A stretch of 64,000 bases of DNA from Bordetella flabilis (GTDB lineage Bacteria; Pseudomonadota; Gammaproteobacteria; Burkholderiales; Burkholderiaceae_B), in contig NZ_CP016172.1 in assembly GCF_001676725.1 (NCBI RefSeq), forward strand, positions 1,674,001 to 1,738,000, in the 5' to 3' direction. The translations under genes were made by a program, and so were the position numbers. Below are positions 40,282 through 49,506 of this stretch, in pieces; position 1 is the first letter of the stretch, and the number at the start of each line of letters is the position of its first letter. Under the pieces are notes generated by a model that was not told the DNA's origin, did no database searches, and worked only from the letters and a program-made list of their open reading frames with translations.

Positions 40282-41427
40282 TCAGCGCTTCGGCGTCAGG
40301 CGCAGCAGTCGTCCATTGCTGCTGTCCTCCAGTAGCCACAAGGCGCCGTCCGGTCCCGCTGCAACGTCGCGTATGCGGCTTCCCAGCTCCCACCGGTCCG
40401 CCTGCACTGCACCGCCCGCGCCATCGAAGCGGATGCGCACCAGGCCACCGGGCCGCAGCGCGCCGATGAAAGCGGATCCCTGCCATTCAGGAAACTGGGA
40501 ACCGTTGTAGAACGCGAGACCGGCCGGCGCGATCACGGGAGTCCAATAAACCACTGGCGCCTCGAACTCCGGACGCGTGGTGTGGCGCGGAATGGGCGTG
40601 CCGTTGTAGTTGTCGCCGTTCGAGACGATGGGCCATCCGTAATTGCGGCCGGCAACCAGAAGGTTCAGTTCGTCGCCTCCGCGCGGTCCCATTTCATGCA
40701 GCCACAGCCGGCCATCGGGCGCGAAGGCCAGGCCATAGGGGTTGCGGTGCCCGGTCGTCCAGGTCTGCGCCCGCACGCCGCCCGCGCTGGCCCAGGGATT
40801 GTCCGCTGGCGTGCTGCCGTCCAGGTTCAAGCGCAGGACCTTGCCCAGCGCCAGCTCGGGGTCCTGCGCCGTGTCGGGGCGCATGCGGTCCCCGGAAGTC
40901 AGGAAAAGATGCTTGCCATCGGGCGCAAAGGCAATGATGCCGCCCGGCTGGCCCCCCAATCCCTGTGCCATCTGGCGCCACACGATCTGGAGGTCGCGCA
41001 GCGCGGGCGCGCTCGGTTCCTCGCTTAAGCGCGCCCGCGCGAGGACCATGCTGCTGCTGCCGCCCCCTCCAGGTTCCATATAGGTGAAATAGACGGTACG
41101 GTTGGCGGCGAATCCGGGCGCCGTGGCGATATCGAGCAGTCCGTTCTGCCCGCTGTAGCGCACTTCCGGTACGCCTTGCACCTGTCGCTTGCGGCCCTGA
41201 CTGTCCACCAGATAGAGGCGGCCGGGCTTTTCCGTGACGAGCATGCGGCCGTCGGGCATGAACGCCAGGGCCCAGGGCGTGTCGAAGGTCGCCACGGGCG
41301 TGATGGTGAAGGGCCGATCCGCACGGGGTTTTTCCATGGCGGCATTGGTCTGCGCGCCGCCTGTTTGGGGCGCGAAGACCATGCAGAGGACGGCGATCAC
41401 GGCGCCGGCGATACGAAAAAGCGGCAT
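40282..41427 (-). CDS. PQQ-dependent aldose sugar dehydrogenase (YliI/Asd-like)
   Basis: 381 residues. A signal peptide of about 25 residues is followed by a six-bladed beta-propeller. Diagnostic segments are TPWALAFMPDGRMLVTEKPG, SGQNGLLDIATAPGF, TTGHRNPYGLAFAPDGRLWLHEMGPRGGDELN, NYGWP and RPGGLVRIRF; the propeller is of the soluble glucose dehydrogenase type. Family members oxidise aldoses to lactones in the periplasm using PQQ and calcium. No pqq biosynthesis genes are in the window. Start at 41427 follows AGGAAG by about 9 bases. Confidence 0.9.
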   Translation of the reverse strand: MPLFRIAGAVIAVLCMVFAPQTGGAQTNAAMEKPRADRPFTITPVATFDTPWALAFMPDGRMLVTEKPGRLYLVDSQGRKRQVQGVPEVRYSGQNGLLDIATAPGFAANRTVYFTYMEPGGGGSSSMVLARARLSEEPSAPALRDLQIVWRQMAQGLGGQPGGIIAFAPDGKHLFLTSGDRMRPDTAQDPELALGKVLRLNLDGSTPADNPWASAGGVRAQTWTTGHRNPYGLAFAPDGRLWLHEMGPRGGDELNLLVAGRNYGWPIVSNGDNYNGTPIPRHTTRPEFEAPVVYWTPVIAPAGLAFYNGSQFPEWQGSAFIGALRPGGLVRIRFDGAGGAVQADRWELGSRIRDVAAGPDGALWLLEDSSNGRLLRLTPKR

Positions 41428-41597
41428 ACGTCCAGACTTCCTGTGCGTCAGTGACAGCAAGCGGGCGGCCGCGGGATGGGCGTGGCCGCTCGTCCTTGTC
41501 CAGCTACAGCGAGTCACCCAGCGCGTATCGGCGGGGCTTGCAACGTCATATCGACGCGCGCGACGGAACGATCAGCCGGTGTCCGTATCGTGCCGCG

Positions 41598-42677
41598 TCA
41601 GGCACCCAGCGCCGGCACACCGACGCTTTGCGCCAGATTATCCAGCGTCGTACGCAGCTCGGGGTGCATCGGCACGCCCTTGGCTGCCCGTTCCTCGTAC
41701 GTACGAGTCGACTGCTCGCCGGGCAGGCGGATTTCATCCCAGCCCGGCAATAGCGCGGATGATTTCATCTGCGCCCAGATGTCGTCCACCTGTTCTTCGA
41801 ACTCCTGCAGCGGCATGAAGGCTTCCACGTCGATGGCGACCACGGTGTGGCCGGTGTTCGTCGTGCTGGCGTAGTCCTGGTTGAAATCCACCACGTCCTT
41901 GCCGAACGCCGCGCCGTTCAGGGTCCCAGCCAACAGGCCGAACATCATGGCCAGGCCATAGCCCTTGGCGCCGCCGATAGGCAACAGGAAGCCCTCGTTG
42001 GACCGCTTGGGATCGAGCAGGGGCTTGCCGTCGCGTCCGACCATCCAGCCTTCCGGCATCATTTCGCCGCGCTGGGCCTTGGCCTTCACCTTGCCGTAGG
42101 CGGCGTTGGTGGTAGCCATGTCCAGCACGATGGGCGGCCGTGTGCGCCCTGGCACCGCGATGGCGATGGGGTTCGTCGACAGCAACATGTCGGTGCCGCC
42201 CCACGGCGGCATGTGGTTGGCGCTGCCCACCGCCATATAGATGCCGATCATGCCATGCGCCAGCGGCATGCGGGCGTAGATGCCCGCGGGCCCGGCGTGG
42301 TTGCTCATGCGCGCGCCTACCCATGCCACTCCGGTGGTGCGCGCCTTCTGCACCGCCAGGTCGGCGGCCTTCTTCATGATCAGATGACCGATGCCGTTAT
42401 CGCCGTCCAGCACCGCCGAGCCCGGCCTTTCCCGGGCGATACGGATATCCGGGTGCATATTCATCCCGCCGGCCCGGATGCGCCTGACGTAGGCGGGCAA
42501 GCGGAAGATGCCATGCGCATCTGCGCCGCGCGCATCCGCCTCGGCCATGATGGCGCCCACCACGTCGGCGTCGGCGGCCGGCATGCCGACCGCCGCGAGC
42601 ACACGGGCGATGAAACCCTGGAGTTGGTCGACGGGCACGGACGGAATGGTCGGCGCGGTTGCGGGCGCTTGGGACAT
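41598..42677 (-). CDS. Ldh family (malate/ureidoglycolate-type) NAD(P)-dependent dehydrogenase
   Basis: 359 residues of the YlbC/ComC/sulfolactate dehydrogenase family, which is unrelated in fold to classical lactate dehydrogenases. The catalytic His lies in ADARGADAHGIFRLP (His55), with GDNGIGHLIMKKAAD, RMSNHAGPAGIYAR and LSTNPIAIAVPG as further active-site blocks, and IGGAKGYGLAMMF near the cofactor. It oxidises a 2-hydroxy acid reversibly. The substrate is not predictable. It is divergent from a LysR regulator that probably controls it. The upstream region has no clear ribosome site. Confidence 0.9.
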   Translation of the reverse strand: MSQAPATAPTIPSVPVDQLQGFIARVLAAVGMPAADADVVGAIMAEADARGADAHGIFRLPAYVRRIRAGGMNMHPDIRIARERPGSAVLDGDNGIGHLIMKKAADLAVQKARTTGVAWVGARMSNHAGPAGIYARMPLAHGMIGIYMAVGSANHMPPWGGTDMLLSTNPIAIAVPGRTRPPIVLDMATTNAAYGKVKAKAQRGEMMPEGWMVGRDGKPLLDPKRSNEGFLLPIGGAKGYGLAMMFGLLAGTLNGAAFGKDVVDFNQDYASTTNTGHTVVAIDVEAFMPLQEFEEQVDDIWAQMKSSALLPGWDEIRLPGEQSTRTYEERAAKGVPMHPELRTTLDNLAQSVGVPALGA

Positions 42678-42831
42678 CGGCAGGGGAGGCGGGAGCGGCC
42701 CGCCATATCAGTTTGGACTGGACGGGCAGTATAAGAATCGCTTTCCCCGCAAGCCAATGCTGTTTTTTTTCTGATCCATAACAAACTGTTCTAGACTGTG
42801 CCGTGCGTTCTGGACCTCGCAAGGGCAGCGT

Positions 42832-43800
42832 ATGGATCTCAAAAGCTTACGGTACTTCGTCGCCATCGCCGATACCGGCAGTTTCACGGCCGCCGCGGCC
42901 AAGGTACGGGTTGCGCAGCCGGCGCTCAGCCGGCACATGCGCGAGCTGGAAGGGGAATTGGGTGTTGCACTGTTGCGCCGGACAGCGCGCGGCGCCGTGC
43001 TGACACAGGAAGGCGCGGTGCTGTACGAATCGGCCCGGCGCATCCTGGCCGAGGCCGAACAGGTCAAGCACCAACTCATTGCCCAGGCCCAATTGGGACA
43101 GGCCACCATCACGGTGGGGGCGTCCCCCACCCTGAGCCGGGTGCTGCTGCCGGGCTTGTTCGAACGCTGCGACAGCAGCCTGGGCGGTTTCCGTATCGCG
43201 GTCCGGGAAGCCTTCACGCCGACGCTTTCCGATTGGGTGGAGCGCGGTCTGGTGGACGTCGCCTTCCTCACGAATCCGGACGGATCGCGCGATTACGCCC
43301 TGCATCACCTCTATACGGAGCCGTTCGCGCTTGTCACCGCGGCCCCCCGGCGTACCGAGCGCATCGTCCCGGTGCCGCAGTTGGCCGACATCCCGCTGCT
43401 CATGACCAGCTTCCATCGCAGCGTCGTACAGCGGCAATTGGACCTCGTCGGCGGACGCCTGAACGTCCATGCCGAAATCGACTCCGTCGACTCGATTCGT
43501 GAACTCGTCATGCAGGGCCGCTGGGCCACATTGATGCCGATATCGGTATTCAGCGACCAGCGGGCGGCCGGGACGGCCGTCGTATCCGAAATCAGCGGCG
43601 TGCAGCTGAACCGGCTTCTCATGCTTGCGGTGCGGCGGGACGGCGCGGGCAATCCCGGCATCGCCCTCTTCACGGACATCGTCAAGGCGCAATGCGCGCA
43701 ACTGGTCACCAAGGGCGTCTTCAATCTTTCCGACACGATGGGCACCGCCCGCCGCGCCACCGGACGTCGCAGCGCGGGCGCGGGCGAGTCATCAGGGTAA
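42832..43800 (+). CDS. LysR family transcriptional regulator
   Basis: 322 residues. The N-terminal helix-turn-helix (LKSLRYFVAIADTGSFTAAA, then RVAQPALSRHMRELE) is followed by the two-lobe periplasmic-binding-protein-like ligand domain from about residue 92. The last 20 residues are a Gly/Arg/Ser-rich tail outside the fold. The gene is divergent from the Ldh-family dehydrogenase with 154 bases between starts, the classical LysR arrangement, and AAGGGC lies 7 bases before its ATG. It also precedes the peptide-binding protein gene on the same strand and could regulate either side. Confidence 0.92.
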   Translation: MDLKSLRYFVAIADTGSFTAAAAKVRVAQPALSRHMRELEGELGVALLRRTARGAVLTQEGAVLYESARRILAEAEQVKHQLIAQAQLGQATITVGASPTLSRVLLPGLFERCDSSLGGFRIAVREAFTPTLSDWVERGLVDVAFLTNPDGSRDYALHHLYTEPFALVTAAPRRTERIVPVPQLADIPLLMTSFHRSVVQRQLDLVGGRLNVHAEIDSVDSIRELVMQGRWATLMPISVFSDQRAAGTAVVSEISGVQLNRLLMLAVRRDGAGNPGIALFTDIVKAQCAQLVTKGVFNLSDTMGTARRATGRRSAGAGESSG

Positions 43801-43826
43801 ACGTGAGCCAGCCGTTAAAGCGGACC

Positions 43827-43840
43827 CTTGATATATCAAG
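43827..43840. promoter_or_regulatory. 14-base palindrome upstream of peptide-binding protein gene
   Basis: CTTGATATATCAAG is a perfect inverted repeat, AT-rich against a GC-rich background, 86 bases before the ATG. It lies just upstream of a possible TACAAT -10 element at 43847-43852, a position suited to an operator. Confidence 0.4.
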
Positions 43841-43925
43841 CTCCGATACAATTCGGCTCTTTGATCGGCCAGCGTGTCGCAGATGGCGGCCTGCACCGGC
43901 TGGAACCCCGAGATGGAGAAGCCTT

Positions 43926-45428
43926 ATGCGTAAATTCTGTCTGGCCATGGCGATGGCCGGCATGCTCGCCAGCGGCGCTGCGATCGCCCAATCCACGCTG
44001 CGCATCGGTTTGCAGGACGACCCCGATGTGCTCGACCCGGCCCGCGCGCGCACATTCGTCGGGCGTATCGTCTTCGCTTCGCTTTGCGACAAACTGGTGG
44101 ACATCACGCCGGACCTGAAGATCGTGCCCCAGCTCGCGGTGTCCTGGTCCACCAGCGCCGACGGCAAGACCTTGACCATGAAACTGCGCAAGGGGGCGGT
44201 CTACCACGACGGTACGCCCATCGACGCGGCGTCGGTCAAGGCGAACCTGGACCGGGCGCGTACGCTGCCCGACAGCAACCGCAAGAGCGAGCTCGTGACT
44301 CTGGCCAGCGTCGACGCGCCGGATGCGGAGACCGTGGTGTTGCATCTCACCGAGCCGGACGCCTCGCTGCTGTCGCAGTTGTCGGACCGCGCCGGCATGA
44401 TGATCTCGCCGGCCTCCTTCGACAAGGATCCGGGCAGCAAGCCCGTGTGCTCCGGCCCGTACCGTTTCAAGGAACGGGTACAGAACGACCGCATCGTGCT
44501 GGAGAAGTTCGCCCAATACTGGGACGCCGCCGACTTTCACTTCGACCGGGTTGTCTTCACACCCATTCCCGATGCGACCGTGCGCGTGAACAACTTGCGC
44601 GCCGGCGACCTGAACATCATCGAGCGCGTCGCCCCTTCGGACGCCAAGGCCGTCAAGGAAGACCCGACGCTGCGGCTCGCGCCCGTCACGGGGTTGGGCT
44701 ACCAGTCCTTCTCCGTCAACGTCGCCAATGGCGCCCGCGCCGACAACCCCTTGGGCAAGGACAAGCGGGTGCGCGAGGCGCTGGACCTGGCGATCGACCG
44801 CGACGCCATCAACGAAGTCGTGGGCGAAGGCATGTTCCAGCCGGCCTACCAGCCGTTTCCCCCGGCCAGCTTTGCCTATGACAAGCGCTTCGAACGCAAG
44901 GGACGCGATCCCAAGAAGGCGCGCGAACTGCTCAAGCAAGCCGGCTATGACCGCGTGAAGCTGGAGATCACCTTCGGCAACAACACCACCATGCAGCAGG
45001 TGTACGAATTGATCCAGGCCATGGGTTCGGAGGCCGGTTTCGATATCTCCCTGCGGCCGCTGGAATTCGCGGCCCTGCAGTCGGCACTGGCGCGCGGCGA
45101 CTTCGAGGCCGGGCAGAGCGGTTGGTCGGGCCGCGTCGATCCCAGCGGCAATATCTATCAGTACATGGCCACCAAGGGCAGCCTGAACGACGGTAAATTC
45201 AGCAATGCCGAAGCCGACAAGCTGTTGAACGAGGCCCGCGGTGAAGCCGACCAGGCAAAGCGCAAGGTCCTGTACGGCAAGATCATGGACATCATGCATG
45301 CCGAAGACCCGATCATCTACCTCTTCTACCTGCCGTGGACCTTCGGCGTGCAGAAGAAGGTGCAGGGTTTCGTGCCTTACCCCGACGGCCTGATCCGCCT
45401 GAAGGGCGTCACCATGGCCGCGAAGTAG
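43926..45428 (+). CDS. ABC transporter substrate-binding protein, peptide/glutathione type (SBP_bac_5)
   Basis: 500 residues. A Sec signal peptide ends after AIAQ (about residue 21). The mature protein starts STLRIGLQDDPDVLDPARARTFVGRIVFASLCDKLV and contains LTMKLRKGAVYHDGTPIDA and DKRVREALDLAIDRDAI, all typical of the DppA/OppA/GsiB family. It captures peptides or glutathione in the periplasm. No permease or ATPase gene follows, so it must use components elsewhere. The next gene encodes a gamma-glutamyltransferase-like enzyme 47 bases downstream, which favours a gamma-glutamyl peptide ligand; this is inference from context. GGAGA lies 6 bases before the ATG. Confidence 0.92.
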   Translation: MRKFCLAMAMAGMLASGAAIAQSTLRIGLQDDPDVLDPARARTFVGRIVFASLCDKLVDITPDLKIVPQLAVSWSTSADGKTLTMKLRKGAVYHDGTPIDAASVKANLDRARTLPDSNRKSELVTLASVDAPDAETVVLHLTEPDASLLSQLSDRAGMMISPASFDKDPGSKPVCSGPYRFKERVQNDRIVLEKFAQYWDAADFHFDRVVFTPIPDATVRVNNLRAGDLNIIERVAPSDAKAVKEDPTLRLAPVTGLGYQSFSVNVANGARADNPLGKDKRVREALDLAIDRDAINEVVGEGMFQPAYQPFPPASFAYDKRFERKGRDPKKARELLKQAGYDRVKLEITFGNNTTMQQVYELIQAMGSEAGFDISLRPLEFAALQSALARGDFEAGQSGWSGRVDPSGNIYQYMATKGSLNDGKFSNAEADKLLNEARGEADQAKRKVLYGKIMDIMHAEDPIIYLFYLPWTFGVQKKVQGFVPYPDGLIRLKGVTMAAK

Positions 45429-45475
45429 ATAGCCGGATGGCGGTCCCGGCGCGCGCCGGCCGCCGGGAGACCGAC

Positions 45476-47293
45476 ATGACATTTACTACCCGCCCCGAAA
45501 TACTGGGCACCTTCGGCGTCGTCACGTCGACGCATTGGCTGGCGACCGCCGCCGGCATGGCGATGCTGGAACGCGGTGGCAATGCCTTCGATGCCTGCGT
45601 GGCCACCGCCTTCGTGCTGCAGGTCGTCGAGCCGCATCTCGTGGGGCCGGCCGGCGAAGTGCCGATCGTGTTCCATTCAGCGGCGCGCAACAAGGTGGAG
45701 GTGCTGTGCGGGCAGGGCGTCACGCCGGCGGCGGCCACGCTGGAGCGCATGCGCGCCGAAGGCCTGGACCTGATCCCGGGCAATGGACTGCTGCCCGCGG
45801 TGGTGCCGGGCTCCTTCGACGCCTGGATGCTGTTGCTGCGCGATCACGGCACCATGCGCCTGCGCGATGTCCTTGAGCCCGCCATCTACTACGCCGAAAG
45901 TGGACATGCGCTGATGCCGCGCATTTCCAACACTATCGCCGGCCTCAAGGACTTCTTCCAGGCGCACTGGCCCACCACCGCCCAGCTTTACCTGCCCGGC
46001 GGCGCCGTGCCGCAGGCCCGTAAGCTGTTCCGCAACCCGCAGCTGGCGCAAACCTGGCAACGCGTGCTGCGCGAAGCCGAAGCGGCCGGGGCAGACCGAC
46101 AGCGCCAGATCGAAGCCGCCCGCGACGCCTTCTACCGTGGCTTCGTCGCCGAGGCGGTGGACCGGTTCGTCCGCCATGCGGTCATGGACGAAAGCGGCAC
46201 GCCGCACCGCGGCCTGATCACCGCCGACGACCTGGCAGGCTGGTCGGCCACCTATGAGGCGCCACGGGTCTACCAATATGGCGATTACACCGTCGCCAAG
46301 GCGGACGCCTGGAGCCAAGGGCCGGTCTTCCTGCAGACGCTCGCCTTGCTCAAGGGCGCCGACCTGGGCGCCGTGGGTCCGTCCAGTCCCGAATTCATCC
46401 ATCGCCTGACAGAGGCGATGAAGCTGGCCTTCGCCGATCGCGAGGTCTACTACGGCGATCCGGCCTTCGTTGATGTACCGCTGGACCATCTCTTGTCCGA
46501 CGGCTACAACGACGGGCGCCGTGCCTTGATCGGCGATCGCGCCTCGCACGAATTGCGTGCCGGCGTGGTGCCGGGCTACGAGGCGCAGCGCGCCCGCATG
46601 CTCGACGTGCTGCAACGGCTATCGCGCGTAACCGAGGTCGGAAGCGCCGGCAACGAACCGACCATGGCCGATATGCAGGCGTCGGCGGCCGCGGCTGGTT
46701 CGGTCAAGCGCGGCGACACCACCCATGTCGACGTGATAGATCGCTGGGGCAATATGGTCTCGGCCACGCCCTCCGGGGGCTGGTTCCAGTCATCGCCCGT
46801 CATCCCGGAACTCGGTTTCGGCCTGACGACGCGGGCGCAGATGTTCTGGCTGGAGCCCGGGCTGCCCGGGACGCTGGCGCCCCGGAAGCGGCCGCGCACC
46901 ACGCTCACGCCTTCGCTCGCCTTGCGCGACGGCCGTCCCTATATGGTGTTCGGCACCCCCGGCGGCGACCAGCAGGAACAGTGGCAACTGCAGTTGTTCC
47001 TGCGCCATGTCCATCATGGCCTGAATCTGCAGGAGGCCATCGACCTGCCGATGTCCCATACGATGCACTTCCCCAGCTCCTTCTATCCGCGCGACCGCAA
47101 ACCCGGCCACCTGGCCATGGAGGCGTCCTTTGGCAAGGATGTCCTCGACGCACTGGCGGCCCGCGGTCACCAGGTGGAGGAGGTCCCGGCGTGGTCGGTC
47201 GGCCGCCTGACGGCCGCTGCCCTGGACGAGGACGGCATCATGCACGCCGCCGCCACCCCACGGTTGATGCAGGCATACGCCGCCGGCCGCTAG
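45476..47293 (+). CDS. gamma-glutamyltransferase family protein
   Basis: 605 residues of Ntn-hydrolase type that should self-cleave before the nucleophile Thr415 in KRGDTTHVDV, giving two subunits. LERGGNAFDACVATAF, ITADDLAGWSATYEAP and the C-terminal LTPSLALRDGRPYMVFGTPGGDQQEQWQ match the family. Two departures are visible. There is no signal peptide, and the usual SGIGGGGF loop is replaced by VGPAGEVPIVF. Thus it may hydrolyse other amides, as do YwrD-like members. GGGAGA lies 5 bases before the ATG. It follows the peptide-binding protein and probably shares its transcript. Confidence 0.88.
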   Translation: MTFTTRPEILGTFGVVTSTHWLATAAGMAMLERGGNAFDACVATAFVLQVVEPHLVGPAGEVPIVFHSAARNKVEVLCGQGVTPAAATLERMRAEGLDLIPGNGLLPAVVPGSFDAWMLLLRDHGTMRLRDVLEPAIYYAESGHALMPRISNTIAGLKDFFQAHWPTTAQLYLPGGAVPQARKLFRNPQLAQTWQRVLREAEAAGADRQRQIEAARDAFYRGFVAEAVDRFVRHAVMDESGTPHRGLITADDLAGWSATYEAPRVYQYGDYTVAKADAWSQGPVFLQTLALLKGADLGAVGPSSPEFIHRLTEAMKLAFADREVYYGDPAFVDVPLDHLLSDGYNDGRRALIGDRASHELRAGVVPGYEAQRARMLDVLQRLSRVTEVGSAGNEPTMADMQASAAAAGSVKRGDTTHVDVIDRWGNMVSATPSGGWFQSSPVIPELGFGLTTRAQMFWLEPGLPGTLAPRKRPRTTLTPSLALRDGRPYMVFGTPGGDQQEQWQLQLFLRHVHHGLNLQEAIDLPMSHTMHFPSSFYPRDRKPGHLAMEASFGKDVLDALAARGHQVEEVPAWSVGRLTAAALDEDGIMHAAATPRLMQAYAAGR

Positions 47294-47314
47294 GCCTGGG
47301 CCGCGGGGGGGCTG

Positions 47315-47827
47315 TCACCCCGCAGGCGTTCCCTGGGGCGCCAGATCGGCATCGCGATCGGGACCCGAAGCCGAACTCGCCAGCGGGCCGGCGTCCGCCG
47401 GCACCACCCACGTACTGACGATATGGGCCACAGGTTCCGCCGCGCCGCGCGGGGCCATATGGACCTCGCCCGCGCACAGCCGGCCGATCTTGAGCAGGCG
47501 CGCCTCGGCCACGATGTCGCCCGCCGGGCATTTGCGCAGGAAATTGATGGTCAGGCTCGCTGTGACGGCGTGCGTCTGGCCGGTCGCCCCCACGACAGCC
47601 GCGTACAGGGCCAGGTCGGCCAGTCCCATCAGCATGGGGCCGGCCACGATGCCGCCCAGCCTCTGATGCGACGCCCTGGCCGGCAGGACCGCCCGGGCCG
47701 TGCCGGCGCCGATCGCTTCCACTTCAATGCCGAGCACCGCCGCGAAAGGATGCTGGTCAGCCAGGAGGGACCGGAAATCTTCCAGGGACATCCGGCCTGG
47801 GGCGGACGGGGACGGGGCAGGGGGCAT
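47315..47827 (-). CDS. PaaI family hotdog-fold thioesterase
   Basis: 170 residues. After a Pro/Ser-rich start the hotdog domain runs from about residue 14 to 140: HQRLGGIVAGPMLMGLADLALYAAV is the central helix region with its conserved Gly and Asp, and TASLTINFLRKCPAGDIVAEARLLKIGR is the following strand pair. Family members hydrolyse acyl-CoA thioesters, often aromatic ones. The ATG at 47827 has AGGA 7 bases upstream; 47851 and 47791 are alternatives without a ribosome site. It converges on the gamma-glutamyltransferase gene with 21 bases between stops. Confidence 0.85.
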   Translation of the reverse strand: MPPAPSPSAPGRMSLEDFRSLLADQHPFAAVLGIEVEAIGAGTARAVLPARASHQRLGGIVAGPMLMGLADLALYAAVVGATGQTHAVTASLTINFLRKCPAGDIVAEARLLKIGRLCAGEVHMAPRGAAEPVAHIVSTWVVPADAGPLASSASGPDRDADLAPQGTPAG

Positions 47828-48234
47828 ACCAGATCCTTCGAAGAGGGCCATGGGGCGCGGGCGATATCGGATTATCGGGCGTCACAGCGCCTGCCAGCCG
47901 ATTTTTCCGAACGGCAGGGGCTTCCGAAGCCGTTGAACCTGCCGTCGGGGGGCAGTGGCAGAGACGCCGCACTGCCGTTGCCGGCCGTGTAGCGTCCCGA
48001 TATCCTTGCGGCCGGGGTCGTTCCGGGTGACGCAAGGCGGGCAGCCGGTCCGACGCCATGTTGTATGGACCCAACACAGCCTTGGCCCAAAGCTGGGGTT
48101 TTGCGGCACGACCATAGCCAGTCCCCCGGATTTTTGATGCAATAGCGTCAACTTCCCTTCGCGGAGTTAGGGGGGCGGCAGGCTGGTTTGCTGGATTGCT
48201 GCTCTTGTCACTCAAATCAACGGAGATTTCTTAA
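47828..48234. other. porin upstream region without recognised gene
   Basis: About 400 bases. The only structures noted are TGTTG/CAACA flanking 8 bases near 48061-48078 and a leader of about 50 bases before the porin with GGAG 9 bases from its ATG. A porin promoter must be here, but no convincing -35/-10 pair was found, so it may depend on an activator. Confidence 0.5.
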
Positions 48235-49389
48235 ATGAAAAAGACTCTGCTCGCTGCCGCCCTGCTCGCCGGTTTTGCCGGTGTTGCACAGGCAGAAACG
48301 TCCGTGACCCTGTACGGGATCCTGGACACCGGTATCGGCTACCAAAACGTGCGTGGCGCCGGCATCGACAAGCAGTCGAAATTCGGCATGGTGAACGGCG
48401 TCCAGAACGGTTCCCGTTGGGGTCTGCGCGGTTCGGAAGATCTGGGTGACGGTCTGCGCGCTGTGTTCACGATCGAGTCGGGCTTCAACTCCGGTAACGG
48501 CAACTCCGCTCAAGGCGGCCGCCTGTTCGGTCGTCAAGCCACCGTCGGTCTGGCCAGCAACTCCTGGGGTCAGCTGGACTTCGGCCGTCAGACCAACGTC
48601 GCGTCCAAGTTCTTCGGTTCGATCGACCCGTTCGCTGAAGGCTTCGGTCTGGCCAACATCGGTACGTCGTTCAGCTCGTCCAACACGACGCGCTACGACA
48701 ACATGGTCCTGTATCAAACCCCCGTGTTCGGCGGTTTCCAGGCTGGCGTGGGCTACTCGTTCAACATCGACGACACCGACACGGCTGACACCGGTTTCCG
48801 TACCAACGAAAACCAGCGCGCCATCACCACCGGCCTGCGTTATGTCAACGGTCCTCTGAACCTGGCTGCTGCGTATGACCAGGTCAACCGTCCGGCTGAC
48901 GCGATCGACAGCCTGGCTACCGGTACGGGCGACCGCATCCGCGCCTGGTTGGTTGGCGGTGCCTACGACTTCGAAGTGGTCAAGGTCTCGGCTGCTTACG
49001 GTCAAACCAAGGGCGGCTGGATCCAAGCGACCAGCCTGACCGGCCTGTTCACCAGCGGTGGCAGCCCCGTCGGCGGCATCCTGCCGAGCAACAGCTACAG
49101 CGACGACTTCAAGACGAAGCAGTGGCTGCTGGGTCTGAGCGCTCCCATCGGCGGCGCGACCAGCGTGTTCGGTTCCTGGCAGCGTGTGAACGTGTCGGAC
49201 GGCAGCCTGTACACGGCCGGCACCTTCGCTGGCGCGGACAGCAACCAGAACGTGTACTCCCTGGGCGTGACGTACGATCTGTCGAAGCGCACCAACCTGT
49301 ACGCTCTGGGTTCCTACGCGAACAACTACGGTTTCGTGGACGATCTGAAGAGCACCCTGGTTGCGGTCGGTATCCGTCACCGCTTCTAA
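48235..49389 (+). CDS. outer-membrane general porin (OmpP/Gram-negative trimeric type)
   Basis: 384 residues. A 20-residue signal ends in AQA, and the mature protein begins ETSVTLYGILDTGIGY. The middle strand pattern includes GSRWGLRGSEDLGDGLRAVF (the betaproteobacterial porin signature), RLFGRQATVGL and loop 3 with the constriction acidic residues; the C-terminus is VGIRHRF, ending in the obligatory Phe. It forms the 16-stranded trimeric pore in the outer membrane. Codon choice is unlike its neighbours, with many GGT, GCT, CGT and GTT codons, as expected for a very highly expressed gene. A terminator follows, and nuoA begins 366 bases downstream. Confidence 0.95.
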   Translation: MKKTLLAAALLAGFAGVAQAETSVTLYGILDTGIGYQNVRGAGIDKQSKFGMVNGVQNGSRWGLRGSEDLGDGLRAVFTIESGFNSGNGNSAQGGRLFGRQATVGLASNSWGQLDFGRQTNVASKFFGSIDPFAEGFGLANIGTSFSSSNTTRYDNMVLYQTPVFGGFQAGVGYSFNIDDTDTADTGFRTNENQRAITTGLRYVNGPLNLAAAYDQVNRPADAIDSLATGTGDRIRAWLVGGAYDFEVVKVSAAYGQTKGGWIQATSLTGLFTSGGSPVGGILPSNSYSDDFKTKQWLLGLSAPIGGATSVFGSWQRVNVSDGSLYTAGTFAGADSNQNVYSLGVTYDLSKRTNLYALGSYANNYGFVDDLKSTLVAVGIRHRF

Positions 49390-49506
49390 GCAACAAAGGC
49401 GCGGGGCGACTTGTCGCTCCGTGTCGAACGCATCTCGCTGCTCGGTTCCGTTCCGGATGGCGTAAGCGTATCGAATGCGCGGATCTTGCATCTGTCGCGT
49501 TTGTTC

